Assembly: GCA_025351825.1 (NCBI GenBank) | Contig: JANXVE010000084.1 | Coordinates: 1 to 64,000, forward strand | DNA length: 64,000 nt | From: Chamaesiphon sp. 341R_metabat_111 | GTDB taxonomy: Bacteria > Cyanobacteriota > Cyanobacteriia > Cyanobacteriales > Chamaesiphonaceae | Reading direction: 5' to 3' | Shown here: in pieces, positions 50,814 through 59,974 of the stretch | Layout: each line of letters opens with the position of its first letter | How positions within the stretch are numbered: position 1 is the first letter of the stretch | Made by a program: the position numbers and the translations under genes | Notes under the pieces: model-generated | The model's input: only the letters and a program-made list of their open reading frames with translations | The model's database searches: none | Told to the model about the DNA's origin: nothing

Positions 50814-52799
50814 ATCCAACTCAACATCTCTCACCACTAACTCGCGATGAATCGGTTGATTCTGGAGATATTTCAACGGCTCATCGGGATTAAACACCTG
50901 CCCGTCGAAAAGCTGGAATGGATCTCTGTCTGGTTCAATCCCCACATACCCCAATTGTTGACAGGCGGTGAGGAAGTGATCGACGCGGCGGACTCTAGAG
51001 AGGATTTCGATGTGGTTTTTGGGGAAGGGGGTGATGCCCCAGCGGGCAAGTTGGGTGAGGATCCAGAGTCCTTCGATGCTGCGGGGGCAGTTGGCGTTTT
51101 CGACATGGAATTGATGGTAGCGGGGAAGCTGTTCGGGGAGGGTATTACCGCCTCTGTCAAATGGTCCGATTAAGCCAGGGCGAATCAGTTGGGGTGAGAC
51201 GTTGAGGTGTTGGGTGAGGAGATCGAGGATTTTCTGGCGGTTGCGGGGTTCATCGCAGTATTCACAGGCTTCGAGGACTGCTTGGACGATCGCGGCGTGG
51301 GTATTGGGGTGTTGTTGTACCCAGCTTTCTTTGAAGCCGAGGACTTTTTCGGGGTTGCCTGCCCAGATGTCCAAGTCGGTGGCAATGACGAAGCCGATTT
51401 CTTCTTGGACGGCTTGAGTATTCCAGGGTTCACCGACGCAGAAGCCATCGATTTCATGGGATCTCAATCGATCGACCATTTCCTGCGGTGGAATTACCAC
51501 GAGGTCTAGATCGTGGTCGGGATCGATGCCAGCGGATGCCAGCCAGTATCGCAGCATCAGGTTGTGCATGGAGCACTCATGGACGATGCCGAGGGTGAGT
51601 TTGCGATCGGTAGTACCGTTGCTAATTAATGTTTTGAGGTTTTGGAGAGTCTGAACACCTTGGTTGTAGAGATTGGTGCTGAGGGTGATCGCGTTGCCAT
51701 TACGGGAGAGGACGAGTGGCACGGAGATTGGAGTAGCTGGTTGACCATTCATGCCCAGAGTGAGGGCTAGAGGCAGCCCTGCGACCATCTGAGCCGCGTG
51801 AATGTCCCCCGCCACCAAATTGTCGGAGATCGCGTTCCAGCTCACTTCTTGAAGGAGATTTACCTGTTCGATTCCATATTTAGCAAAGAAGCCTTTCTCT
51901 TTCGCAATAATCAGCGGTGCAGCGTCGGTAAGGGGGATGTAGCCAATACTAATAGTGGTTTGTTCGAGTTTTTTGGTTTGGGGCGCGAGAGGTGTTTGGG
52001 TTAATTTAGCTGCTTGGCGTTGTTTGACACGTTTTTGCTGGTTGAGGAAGCTGATGATTTCACTCCGCATGGGATAGTAGTCGGGGTGTTTGACTACTTC
52101 CATCCGCTGGCGGGGACGGGGTAAATCGACGGTGAGAATTTGACCGATCCGCGATTCGGGACCATTAGTAAGCATCACCACTCGATCGGATAGTAGTAGT
52201 GCTTCATCCACATCATGTGTCACCATCACCGCCGTAACGCGGCTCTCTTCGCAGATATGCATCAATTGTTCTTGCAATCCGCCACGGGTGAGGGCATCAA
52301 GGGCACCAAATGGTTCATCGAGCAGTAATAGTTTCGGACGAATAGCTAGGGCACGAGCGATCGCAACGCGCTGTTTCATCCCGCCAGAAAGCTGGTTGGG
52401 ACGTTTATTTGCAGAGTTTTGCAAACCAACTAATTCGATGTGGTGTTCGATGATACTTTTACGTTCACCTTTGGGTTGTCTACTATAGACTTCATCAACA
52501 GCCAGGGCGATATTTTCCCGCACAGATAGCCACGGCAAGAGGGAATAATTCTGAAATACGACCATTCGATCGGGACCAGGTTCGGTAATTTCTCTGCCTT
52601 CTAAAATTACTCCACCTGCGGTAGCTCGATCGAGTCCCGCGATCATATTCAATAACGTAGATTTGCCACAGCCAGAGTGACCGATCAGGGATATAAATTC
52701 ACCTTCTTTAATTTCTAACTCAATATTTTTTAGTGCAACATATTTCCCGCCATTTGCGAGAGGAAATACCTTGTCTACGTGATCGATTTGAACAAACAT
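50811..52799 (-). CDS. nrtC: Nitrate/nitrite ABC transporter ATPase with NrtA-like domain NrtC
   Basis: NrtC is an ATPase fused to a solute-binding-like domain that senses nitrate and regulates uptake. From ATG 52799 it has 662 residues, the usual length. The first 260 hold Walker [40 protein letters not shown] and [11 protein letters not shown]. The rest resembles Nrt[43 protein letters not shown]-like NRELVV-region and [10 protein letters not shown]. The upstream in-frame extension to 52898 lies in repeat-like DNA. NrtB is upstream and NrtD downstream. Confidence 0.95.
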   Translation of the reverse strand: MFVQIDHVDKVFPLANGGKYVALKNIELEIKEGEFISLIGHSGCGKSTLLNMIAGLDRATAGGVILEGREITEPGPDRMVVFQNYSLLPWLSVRENIALAVDEVYSRQPKGERKSIIEHHIELVGLQNSANKRPNQLSGGMKQRVAIARALAIRPKLLLLDEPFGALDALTRGGLQEQLMHICEESRVTAVMVTHDVDEALLLSDRVVMLTNGPESRIGQILTVDLPRPRQRMEVVKHPDYYPMRSEIISFLNQQKRVKQRQAAKLTQTPLAPQTKKLEQTTISIGYIPLTDAAPLIIAKEKGFFAKYGIEQVNLLQEVSWNAISDNLVAGDIHAAQMVAGLPLALTLGMNGQPATPISVPLVLSRNGNAITLSTNLYNQGVQTLQNLKTLISNGTTDRKLTLGIVHECSMHNLMLRYWLASAGIDPDHDLDLVVIPPQEMVDRLRSHEIDGFCVGEPWNTQAVQEEIGFVIATDLDIWAGNPEKVLGFKESWVQQHPNTHAAIVQAVLEACEYCDEPRNRQKILDLLTQHLNVSPQLIRPGLIGPFDRGGNTLPEQLPRYHQFHVENANCPRSIEGLWILTQLARWGITPFPKNHIEILSRVRRVDHFLTACQQLGYVGIEPDRDPFQLFDGQVFNPDEPLKYLQNQPIHRELVVRDVELD

Positions 52800-52845
52800 A
52801 ATTTGGTGGATGGTGAATGGTGGATGGTGAGGATTAATAGCAATC

Positions 52846-52912
52846 TGTAGGGGCGGGTTCATGCGACTAATGTCGGTTGCACTAAAAAGCTGATTCAAAC
52901 CCGCCCAACAAC
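52846..52912. repeat. Hairpin repeat between nrtB and nrtC
   Basis: GGGCGGGTT (52851-52859) pairs with AACCCGCCC (52898-52906) across about 38 bases. GGTGGATGGTGAATGGTGG tandem units lie just before it at 52806-52830. Confidence 0.5.
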
Positions 52913-52932
52913 ACCAGCATAAACAGCATTTT

Positions 52933-53781
52933 CTACTTCTGATCCTCAGCTACAATCTTAGTTGCAATAAACGCGATCGATCGATCCAATAAGAATCCCA
53001 CTACACCCACATAAATCAGCGCGAGAATAATGCGATCGAGATAGGCGTTGTTATACGATTCCCAAATAAAGAAGCCAATGCCCACATCACTTCTGAGCAT
53101 TTCGGCTGCTACGATCGCCAGCCAAGATAGACCGATCCCAATTCGTAATCCTGTAAATATATAAGGCAGCGATGCTGGTAATAAAATCTTGAAAAAGTAA
53201 GCCTTGTTTGATAATTTCAATACTCGTTTAACATTAATATAATCCTGCGGAATCTGCTGCACCCCGACGGTTGTATTGATTAAAATTGGCCAAACAGCAG
53301 TAATGAAAATCACAAATATTGCTGCGAGTCCATTATCTTTCAGAGCTGCTAAGGCGATCGGCAACCAAGCCAGCGGCGGAATCGTGCGTAAGATCTGAAA
53401 GATCGGATCTAGCGATCGATAAACCAACTTATTCGACCCAATTAAAATTCCAAATCCCACTCCCACAATTGCCGACAAACTAAACCCAATAAATACTCGT
53501 TGTAAACTCGCCCATACCTGCAAAGCCAACCCTTTTGAGTTACCACCATTATCAAAAAATGGATTGATAATAAACGGATCCCAAGCCCCTTGAACCACCT
53601 GAATCGGCCCAGGCAAGCCCTGTGAACCTGGCATACACAGCAATTGCCAAATCACCAAAAATATCAGCAAAGCAACCACTGGGGGCAAAATACCCCGCGC
53701 CTGTTTCACAATCCAAGAGTTGCTATTAACCTTGGTGCCCATTCGATTTTTGGTGATTTGCCGACTACTACTCGCTGCCAT
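52933..53781 (-). CDS. nrtB: Nitrate/nitrite ABC transporter permease NrtB
   Basis: The 282-residue permease has about six helices and the binding-protein-dependent permease motif region with LPASLPYIFTGLRIGIGLSWLAIVAAEML. The N-terminal basic leader (KNRMGTKVNSN) is followed by GILPPVVALLIFLVIWQLL. It provides the channel for nitrate and nitrite in the NrtABCD complex. No nrtA (the periplasmic binding lipoprotein) is upstream; instead a stack of repeats lies there, then the amidase gene. Confidence 0.95.
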   Translation of the reverse strand: MAASSSRQITKNRMGTKVNSNSWIVKQARGILPPVVALLIFLVIWQLLCMPGSQGLPGPIQVVQGAWDPFIINPFFDNGGNSKGLALQVWASLQRVFIGFSLSAIVGVGFGILIGSNKLVYRSLDPIFQILRTIPPLAWLPIALAALKDNGLAAIFVIFITAVWPILINTTVGVQQIPQDYINVKRVLKLSNKAYFFKILLPASLPYIFTGLRIGIGLSWLAIVAAEMLRSDVGIGFFIWESYNNAYLDRIILALIYVGVVGFLLDRSIAFIATKIVAEDQK

Positions 53782-53944
53782 AATGCTCCTGGTTATTTAA
53801 TAATTTGATATCGCTGATTAGTCATTTGGATCTAACAGTGGTGATGGTGTTATCCCTCAACGTCCCTTGAAAGATACCATGTACACCTAAGTCCGTTAGA
53901 GTTGTTGCGGAGATCTTTACCCCACCCAACCTCCCCTTGGAAAG

Positions 53945-54110
53945 GCTACCGTGTATACACAAGTTGGATGGACTTCGTTTCGAGATCTAGATCCCCCCTA
54001 GCCCCCCTTTTTAAGGGGGGAACCGGATCCGGAAGTCCCCCTTTTTAAGGGGGATTTAGGTGGATCTCTAGAGTTTTCGCTTTTCTCCAGACTTATGTAT
54101 ACACCGTAGC
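53945..54110. mobile_element. MITE-like element, complete copy, 166 bases
   Basis: The ends GCTACCGTGTATACACAAGT (53945-53964) and ACTTATGTATACACCGTAGC (54091-54110) are inverted repeats, matching at 18 of 20 bases and containing GTGTATACAC or a near form. The inside is a long imperfect palindrome around CCGGATCCGG. No coding capacity, so it would need a transposase from elsewhere. Most of it (53971-54110) is identical to 1-140 except one base. Confidence 0.8.
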
Positions 54111-54127
54111 TTTCTAAGGGGAGGTTG

Positions 54128-54174
54128 TCTTGACGCGCTAAACCCTCGGGGAACCCGAGGAGCGCGCGTCGCTG
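54128..54174. repeat. Family D hairpin inside family C
   Basis: TCTTG, GACGCGC, TAAAC, CCTCGGG-GAA-CCCGAGG, A, GCGCGCGTC, GCTG. Removing these 47 bases gives GAGGTTGGGTGGGG, the uninterrupted family C sequence seen at 41523-41536. Confidence 0.8.
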
Positions 54175-54202
54175 GGTGGGGTATGGATCTACGCATCAAC
54201 TT

Positions 54203-54220
54203 TAACGTGTATACACGTTA
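54203..54220. repeat. 18-base palindrome with the MITE end core
   Basis: TAACGTGTATACACGTTA is a perfect palindrome holding GTGTATACAC, the same core as at 53951-53960. It lies 19 bases after the amidase stop codon (read on the minus strand) and may be an empty or excised element end. Confidence 0.65.
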
Positions 54221-54238
54221 GCCTCCAAGTGGTAGCCA

Positions 54239-56074
54239 TTAATTTTTCGTTGACAATACCAACCATTGGGTAACGCCATCTGCGATCGATTTGGCCATTT
54301 TTTGCTGCTCTTGAGGATTAGCAATTTGCTCAAACTCACCAGGATTACTCATGAAGCCCCATTCCAACAGTACTGAAGGTGCGGATGCAGGACGAGCGAG
54401 GGCAAGGTTGTCCCAGAACACACCATAGGATGGACGACCAGTATCTTTGACCACATAGTTGTGGAGGTACATGGCAAGGCTTTGGGCTTGGGCGTGGTAC
54501 CAGAAGGTTGAGAAACCCTTGGTGTCGGGATTGCCACCATCGGGGAGAGAATTGTGGTGGACAGAGAGAGCTAGGGTAGGTTCTAGATTATCAATAATTG
54601 TTTGTCGATCGCTCAGTTCGATCGCCTTATCTACTTCTCGCGATAAAAATACTGAGGCACCCCGCATCGACAGCTCATTTGCCAATAGTTTGGCAGCATA
54701 GAGATTGGCATCCTTCTCGGTGTAGCCATTTGGTCCAACAGCCCCAGAATCAGCACCGCCATGTCCTGGATCTAGTAAGATTTTAGTGCCAGTTAGCGGT
54801 TTGTTGAGATTATTTCGATCGAGCTTGGGCGGATGGCGCAGGGATAGTACGAGGTTGCTACCTTGGTATCTGAGCTTGTAGCCCCACTGTTGTTTTGATT
54901 TGAGGTTAAACACATATTGGACGACTCCAGGGGTCGTCTGCTTCCAATCTAGCCGCGAAACAACGGGGTTATCATTGAACCGAATGATGTCAGTTTGAGC
55001 AGTAGTGTTGTAGAGAGTGAGGGTGACAGTATTTGTCCCTTGTTCGAGAGTGACGGGAACTGCTACCTGGAGCGGGAAGATCACATCAGTTGCGCCCGCC
55101 CGATCTTTGCTCATTACGCTTTTGACGATCGTTTTGGGCGGTACTTTGATTCCCGTAGTGATTTGGACTTGCTCGGCGAGAATCCAGCCACCATAGTCAA
55201 GCCGCACCCAGTTAGCCTGCTTGCCATTGTTATTCCCTGTCTGACGAGCGGTAATGGAGGCTCTAGTCCCTTTCGGCAGCGGTGTCAACCGACTAAAATC
55301 CGAACTCGCACCTGTGCGGGTGATACCACCTTCAACTTTGACTTCGGCAATGTCGAGATTCAAGGGGGAGAGAATCTGAACTTTGCCTGGTGCTGTTTGA
55401 GCAACAGTTGTTGGCGGATTACCTGTTTCGAGTTTGTAGGTAGGGTTGCCCAGATCTGCGGCGGCAGAAGCGATCGCACAGCCTAGATATTGCCCTGCAC
55501 CGTACATCGCTTGAGGTTGATTTTTATCGATTAGGGCAGCTTTATTATCGGGTAACTCAACGCTCTTGGTTTGTTCTTGGAGCTTAATATCTTGCCCTAA
55601 GACATTCACTTCTACTTTGGATTTTGTCGGCGCGTTTGCACCAAAACAAACTAACTCTCCAGGCATCCGCGCCATATCACCTTGAGGTTCGAGGGAACTA
55701 GCAGTGAAATTACCTGGAGGGGCATCGGTTTTGGATACTGCCGATCGAGTCACCACGATCGTTTTCGTCTGTCCCTTATAATCGACATCGAAGGTGTTTT
55801 TGCCAACTTTGAGATTGAAGACAGAGGCAAAATGCCCTTTGAGGCTGCGGGGTACGGAAGTTTGATTGATTGATACCTTGCCCTCGCTCGGCGCACTCCC
55901 AATCAGGAAAATTCGATCGGCTGCGGTTTTGTAGTCGGCAGGGGGATAGGATATGTATAGTGATTTTGATGCGGCATCGGGTGGAGTCAGTTGTGCCATG
56001 ACCATAGGTGCCACAAATGAGCACAAACCGATCGCACCACCTACAATCCCTAACTGCGAATACTTGCCGAGCAT
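54239..56074 (-). CDS. N-acetylmuramoyl-L-alanine amidase (Amidase_3, AmiC-like)
   Basis: This exported enzyme cuts the amide bond between MurNAc and the stem peptide in peptidoglycan, often at septa. A signal peptide-like start (GIVGGAIGLCSFVAPMVMAQ) is followed by SH3-like and beta-rich regions (about 40-420), which probably bind the wall. The C-terminal zinc domain (about 430-605) has ILLDPGHGGADSG (His), YTEKDANL (Glu), LSVHHNS (His) and VLLEWGFMSN (catalytic Glu). At 611 residues it is as long as cyanobacterial AmiC proteins used at septal junctions. The gene stands alone. Confidence 0.92.
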   Translation of the reverse strand: MLGKYSQLGIVGGAIGLCSFVAPMVMAQLTPPDAASKSLYISYPPADYKTAADRIFLIGSAPSEGKVSINQTSVPRSLKGHFASVFNLKVGKNTFDVDYKGQTKTIVVTRSAVSKTDAPPGNFTASSLEPQGDMARMPGELVCFGANAPTKSKVEVNVLGQDIKLQEQTKSVELPDNKAALIDKNQPQAMYGAGQYLGCAIASAAADLGNPTYKLETGNPPTTVAQTAPGKVQILSPLNLDIAEVKVEGGITRTGASSDFSRLTPLPKGTRASITARQTGNNNGKQANWVRLDYGGWILAEQVQITTGIKVPPKTIVKSVMSKDRAGATDVIFPLQVAVPVTLEQGTNTVTLTLYNTTAQTDIIRFNDNPVVSRLDWKQTTPGVVQYVFNLKSKQQWGYKLRYQGSNLVLSLRHPPKLDRNNLNKPLTGTKILLDPGHGGADSGAVGPNGYTEKDANLYAAKLLANELSMRGASVFLSREVDKAIELSDRQTIIDNLEPTLALSVHHNSLPDGGNPDTKGFSTFWYHAQAQSLAMYLHNYVVKDTGRPSYGVFWDNLALARPASAPSVLLEWGFMSNPGEFEQIANPQEQQKMAKSIADGVTQWLVLSTKN

Positions 56075-56363
56075 GATTTTTAAGAATCGGTTATTTGGTT
56101 TGAATTTAAGACTATCTTTCAGCTACTAGTCTGACTAGACATATCTCATAGCTGAACTTGCATAAGTATTTGTACTTATCTATTGGTCGAAATTATAGCA
56201 TCTTTATGATGACTAAAATGCGATACCCTACACCTTATTTAAATTAAGTAGTTAAATCTCTAAAATTTGTTCCAGCTATGAGATATTTTTGGCACTTGTC
56301 GCCATACAATAGGGGAGAATCCTAGCTCTATTGATAAATCCTTGATTTTAATAAAAAAAGCCC

Positions 56364-57152
56364 ATGCCTAAAGGAAATCAGTGGAATTTTTTGATTTTAG
56401 TAATTGCTGGTATCGCTGGAGCTTTTCTAGTCTTTAAGTTCTTATTACCACTTTTATTAACAATCGTCGGATCTTTATTCTCTTTTATAATATTTATCAG
56501 TGTCTGTTTAGTTCCCGTTGGACTGTTTTTAATGGGGTCTTACAATAATATGCAATCCCAAGCGCAGGGAATCAAAGAGGCTCATTCTAATACAATCGTT
56601 TCGATGCAGAAGCGAGTAGATCTAGCTAACAAGCTGGTTGATATCGCATCTAGTTATGGAGAGCATGAAAAACTGACTCAGATTACCGTCGCTCAAAATG
56701 AATCAGTCCAAGCTGCCATGAATACTTCTCAAGAAGTTGATGGTACTGTCAATCGAATTTTGTCGATGGCTAGAGCCTATCCAGATCTCAAGGCCAACCA
56801 AACATATCAAAATTTGATGACTCAGCTTGAAAGTATTGAGAACGATCTACAGCAAAAACGCCAGGTTTATAACGGTCAGGTACGCAGTTACAATACATCT
56901 TGTACGTCGATTCCCATCGTTTTTGTAGCTCCCTATCTAGGATTTAAAACTGCACCATACTTTGATGTGGCTAATGCTGATTCATTAGAAAATTTGAAGG
57001 ACTTCCACTCCAGCGATGGTGAAAATCTGAAAAATGCTCTAGCTCAAGTGACTAACAAAGTGGCGAACAGAACTCAAAATCCACCAACGGAAATCCAGTC
57101 CGAGAGTCAAAGCTTACTCACTAATACCAACGAAAATTTAGACGATAATTGA
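56364..57152 (+). CDS. LemA family protein
   Basis: The 262-residue protein has two N-terminal hydrophobic helices (about 8-30 and 32-58), then the LemA domain: YNNMQSQAQGIKEAHSNTIV, QKRVDLANKLVDIASSYGEHEK, LKANQTYQNLMTQLESIEN and QKRQVYNGQVRSYNT. The C-terminus is Gln/Asn-rich. LemA proteins are found near membrane stress systems in several bacteria; the function is not known. It is preceded by 289 bases with no gene and no repeat that I can see. Confidence 0.9.
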   Translation: MPKGNQWNFLILVIAGIAGAFLVFKFLLPLLLTIVGSLFSFIIFISVCLVPVGLFLMGSYNNMQSQAQGIKEAHSNTIVSMQKRVDLANKLVDIASSYGEHEKLTQITVAQNESVQAAMNTSQEVDGTVNRILSMARAYPDLKANQTYQNLMTQLESIENDLQQKRQVYNGQVRSYNTSCTSIPIVFVAPYLGFKTAPYFDVANADSLENLKDFHSSDGENLKNALAQVTNKVANRTQNPPTEIQSESQSLLTNTNENLDDN

Positions 57153-57179
57153 GCAAGAAGAATTATCAGCATGACTAGG

Positions 57180-57243
57180 TTAGACCCTGAAATCCAATAC
57201 TAGTAGAGTGTTGGATTTCAGGGTTTAACCCAGCCTACAAATC
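57180..57243. repeat. Family G-like hairpin
   Basis: GACCCTGAAATCCAATACT and GTGTTGGATTTCAGGGTT form a 15- to 17-pair stem, followed by AACCCAGCCTAC, which matches the family G end. It lies 28 bases after lemA and may end its transcript. The rest of the space to 57400 is A+T-rich with no gene. Confidence 0.65.
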
Positions 57244-57400
57244 TATATTCTCCATGTAGCAAATTTTCGATCTTTCTTATAGGTTCCAAACAGCGGAATG
57301 TGGGATAAAATATTATTTATGTATTTTCCTTCGATCGAAAGGGAATAATAGGTATGGCTGCTTAAATTAAATAACTATCTAGAATACTGAGGGAATTGAT

Positions 57401-57637
57401 ATGACTAAAGAATATATGAATTTACAGTTCCCCAACAATGCCAAAGGCCAAGCTGATAAATTAGATGCATTACGGACTTATAGTGCGTCGGGTTGGACTG
57501 TAACAAGCGAAAATATTTCACAGGGGAAATTTAAAGGAGAAAAGGCCTGTTGTCTTGCCCTATTATGCTTTCCGCTTGCATTTTGTGCTGGATCTTCAGA
57601 TGGTCTTATCAATATAACTTTAGAAAGAGGTGGTTAA
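57401..57637 (+). CDS. Small hypothetical protein with Cys-rich hydrophobic segment
   Basis: The 78-residue product has an N-terminal region NLQFPNNAKGQADKLDALRTYSASGWTV with the look of a small alpha/beta fold, then FKGEKACCLALLCFPLAF, a hydrophobic segment with three Cys, and a short beta-rich end. A family could not be named. Its last 29 bases overlap the 3' end of the convergent DUF2085 gene. Confidence 0.6.
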   Translation: MTKEYMNLQFPNNAKGQADKLDALRTYSASGWTVTSENISQGKFKGEKACCLALLCFPLAFCAGSSDGLINITLERGG

Positions 57638-58004
57638 CAGTAACCCAGAAAAATGATAAGGTAGTCGCTCCTGTCATAAATCCGGTAATAACTCTAAGCC
57701 TATTATTGGATTTCCGCCATCTCATGATTTGCGTCACGCCGTCAAATAGTAACACCATAAAAGAAAAGATGAATATCTTAGATGCATGTTCACTCACTGG
57801 TAAGAACAGTGGTGAAATTATACATCCAGCTATCAAGCCTGTACATCTAGCACAGACATGAAATTGTCTGTTCCGCACAAAAAAAGAGCGTGAACTTATT
57901 CTATGACAGTTAACAAATTTATATAAGAGAGTGTTGTCTATGAATAGTTTAATTAATATTTCTTCATAGTATTTTTTCAATTTGTTATTTAATTTGCAGT
58001 TCAT
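57609..58004 (-). CDS. DUF2085 family membrane protein
   Basis: The 131-residue protein has the DUF2085 signature: NCHRISSRSFFVRNRQFHVCARCTGLIAG, with conserved His, Arg and three Cys that could bind metal, followed by two or three hydrophobic helices (IFIFSFMVLLFDGV, ITGFMTGATTLSFFWV). The role is unknown. A+T content is higher than in neighbours, which may indicate recent transfer or just relaxed selection. It converges with the small gene at 57401. Confidence 0.85.
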   Translation of the reverse strand: MNCKLNNKLKKYYEEILIKLFIDNTLLYKFVNCHRISSRSFFVRNRQFHVCARCTGLIAGCIISPLFLPVSEHASKIFIFSFMVLLFDGVTQIMRWRKSNNRLRVITGFMTGATTLSFFWVTVNHLFLKLY

Positions 58005-58076
58005 ACCAAAAACATCCTATTTTAATTTTTAATATCAACAATTTAGCCTCACGCTCTGCTATCTGACACCCTGGAA

Positions 58077-58108
58077 ATGTTGGGTTTCGAGGCTCAACCC
58101 AACCTACG
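58077..58108. repeat. Family G repeat
   Basis: TGTTGGGTTTCGAGGCTC and AACCCAACCTAC form a short hairpin. Confidence 0.65.
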
Positions 58109-58150
58109 ATAAAAGATTTGTCCGTCAATTAACACTCAGACCTACCTAAA

Positions 58151-58190
58151 ATTAGGGTAGGGGTAATTCATGAATTACCCCTACCCTAAT
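58151..58190. terminator. Perfect 40-base palindrome after the ABC-F gene
   Basis: ATTAGGGTAGGGGTAATTCA (58151-58170) is followed at once by its exact inverse, 20 of 20 bases. It lies 20 bases after the ABC-F stop codon, followed on that strand by TTTTAGG. It probably ends the transcript, though its length and lack of a loop are unusual. Confidence 0.7.
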
Positions 58191-58209
58191 TCTGGTGTCA
58201 AATGTTTAT

Positions 58210-59904
58210 TTACTTCTTCTTCCCGCTTGCCTTCTCTGCTTTAGCAGCTTTCTTAGCGGCTTCGGCTGCTACAAAAGCTTTTTGCTTATCAGCTTGGCGT
58301 TCTTCTTCTAGCTTGTCGAGATAGTAGTGATAGTCTCCGAGATATACGCGAAACTCACCATCGCGGACTTCGACGATCTTATTCGCGACTTGAGAGATAA
58401 AATACCGATCGTGTGAGACAATCAACGCCGTGCCATCATAATTGATTAGCGCATTTTCCAGGGTTTCTTTAGCTGGGATATCCAAGTGATTGGTTGGCTC
58501 ATCGAGGATTAATAGATTAGCTGGAATCAAGAGCATTTTTGCCAGCGCGAGTCGGGCTTTTTCACCACCACTGAGGGATTCAACTTTCTTGAATACCATA
58601 TCGCCAGTAAATAAGAACTGACCTAATAATGTTCTAACCGCTTCATTTTTCCAGTCAGGGACTTCATCATGAATAGTTGCTAGAACTGTTTTGCTGAGAT
58701 CGAGTGCTTCTGCTTGATTTTGCTCAAAGTAGCTGGGAATCACATTATGTTCGCCAAGAGCAATCGTGCCGCTAGTCTGATGTTCCATCCCCATGATCAT
58801 TTTCAATAGGGTGGATTTACCACAACCATTAGGGCCAAGAAAGGCGATTCTGTCACCACGTTCGATGAATAGATCTGTGCCCATGAATAGGATTTTATCA
58901 CCATAGACATGTTCGAGATTTTTGATTTCAACTATTTCCCGACCACTGCGAGGAGCTGGTGGGAAGCGGAAACTGAGCGTCCGCATGGTCGATACTGGAG
59001 CAGCGATGCGCTCGACTTTATCGAGTAGCTTTTCACGACTCTTTGCTTGAGTACTTCGGGTGGCACTAGCACGGAATTTCTCGACGAATGCCTGTTGTTT
59101 TTCGAGTTCTTTTTGCTGACGATCGAAAGCATTTAATTGCGCTGATGAGTTCTCTGCTTTTTGTTCGAGATAGGATGAATAATTTCCCAGATAGTTTGCT
59201 GAAACACCGCGCTCTGTTTCAACAATTTGGTTGCAAAGCCGATCGAGGAACTCTCGATCGTGTGAGATGATTACCATTGGCGTTTCCAGTTTCCGCAGAT
59301 AATTTTCCAGCCATTCGATCGTTTCTAGATCTAGATGGTTAGTCGGCTCATCGAGGAGTAATAGATCGGGGAATTGGAGCAAGATTTTGGCTAAACTCAT
59401 CCGCATTTGCCAACCACCACTAAAGGCACTGACTAATCGATCGGCATCTTCCAGTTCAAACCCAACTTCGGGTAAAATCTTGTCAATCTCAGCTTCTAGG
59501 GCATAACCATTTAAGGCTTCATACAATCGCTGAAATTTATCCATGCGGGTGAGCAATTTATCTAGCTCGTCACCAGCAGCCGTCTCTAGCTGATGATGAA
59601 TTTGATTCAGCTCGGAGTGTACGCGATTGGCTTCCCCAAAGGCTTGCCACAATTCTTCCTTGACAGTCTTGGTTGGATCTACGTCAAACTCTTGGTTGAG
59701 ATAGGCGATATTCAGACTATTTGGACGAATAATTTCGCCGCTGGTGGGTTCGATTTGCCCAGCAATAATCTTCATTTGGGTGGATTTACCCGCACCATTT
59801 GCACCTACTAGTCCAATTCGATCTCCTGGCTTGACTTCCCAATTAATGTCTTTGAGGACTTCACCTGTGGGATAAATCTTGCAGATATGTTCCAGTCGCA
59901 GCAT
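58210..59904 (-). CDS. ABC-F family ATPase
   Basis: ABC-F proteins bind the ribosome and act in translation. The 564-residue product has two ATPase domains: GLVGANGAGKSTQMKIIAG, SAFSGGWQMRMSLAKILL and LLLDEPTNHLD in the first; [35 protein letters not shown] and LILDEPTNHLD in the second. The P-site tRNA interaction linker, a coiled region with LEKQQAFVEKFRASATRSTQAKSR, joins them. The C-terminus has a short coiled coil rich in Lys and Ala. It is most like the Uup/YheS-like housekeeping forms. Antibiotic resistance is not implied. Confidence 0.93.
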   Translation of the reverse strand: MLRLEHICKIYPTGEVLKDINWEVKPGDRIGLVGANGAGKSTQMKIIAGQIEPTSGEIIRPNSLNIAYLNQEFDVDPTKTVKEELWQAFGEANRVHSELNQIHHQLETAAGDELDKLLTRMDKFQRLYEALNGYALEAEIDKILPEVGFELEDADRLVSAFSGGWQMRMSLAKILLQFPDLLLLDEPTNHLDLETIEWLENYLRKLETPMVIISHDREFLDRLCNQIVETERGVSANYLGNYSSYLEQKAENSSAQLNAFDRQQKELEKQQAFVEKFRASATRSTQAKSREKLLDKVERIAAPVSTMRTLSFRFPPAPRSGREIVEIKNLEHVYGDKILFMGTDLFIERGDRIAFLGPNGCGKSTLLKMIMGMEHQTSGTIALGEHNVIPSYFEQNQAEALDLSKTVLATIHDEVPDWKNEAVRTLLGQFLFTGDMVFKKVESLSGGEKARLALAKMLLIPANLLILDEPTNHLDIPAKETLENALINYDGTALIVSHDRYFISQVANKIVEVRDGEFRVYLGDYHYYLDKLEEERQADKQKAFVAAEAAKKAAKAEKASGKKK

Positions 59905-59974
59905 GAAATTAATTTTCTCCAGGAGTAGTAAGAGGCGGGCGGGTATCCCAGTTCTATTTTAACAAAACTTTACC

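Larger units (their letters stand above)
53905..54196. repeat. Family C repeat split by a MITE-like element and by a family D hairpin
   Basis: The left half (53905-53944: GCGGAGATCTTTACCCC ... CCTCCCCTTGG) and the right half (54111-54127 with 54175-54196: TTTCTAAGGGGAGGTTG, GGTGGGGTATGGATCTACGC) are inverse to each other. The MITE lies between the halves, and the family D hairpin cuts the right half after GAGGTTG. Confidence 0.75.

Noticed and set aside
54995-55486. Open frame of 163 codons opposite the amidase gene
   Set aside because: Antisense to a well-supported gene, with no start signal. A shadow.
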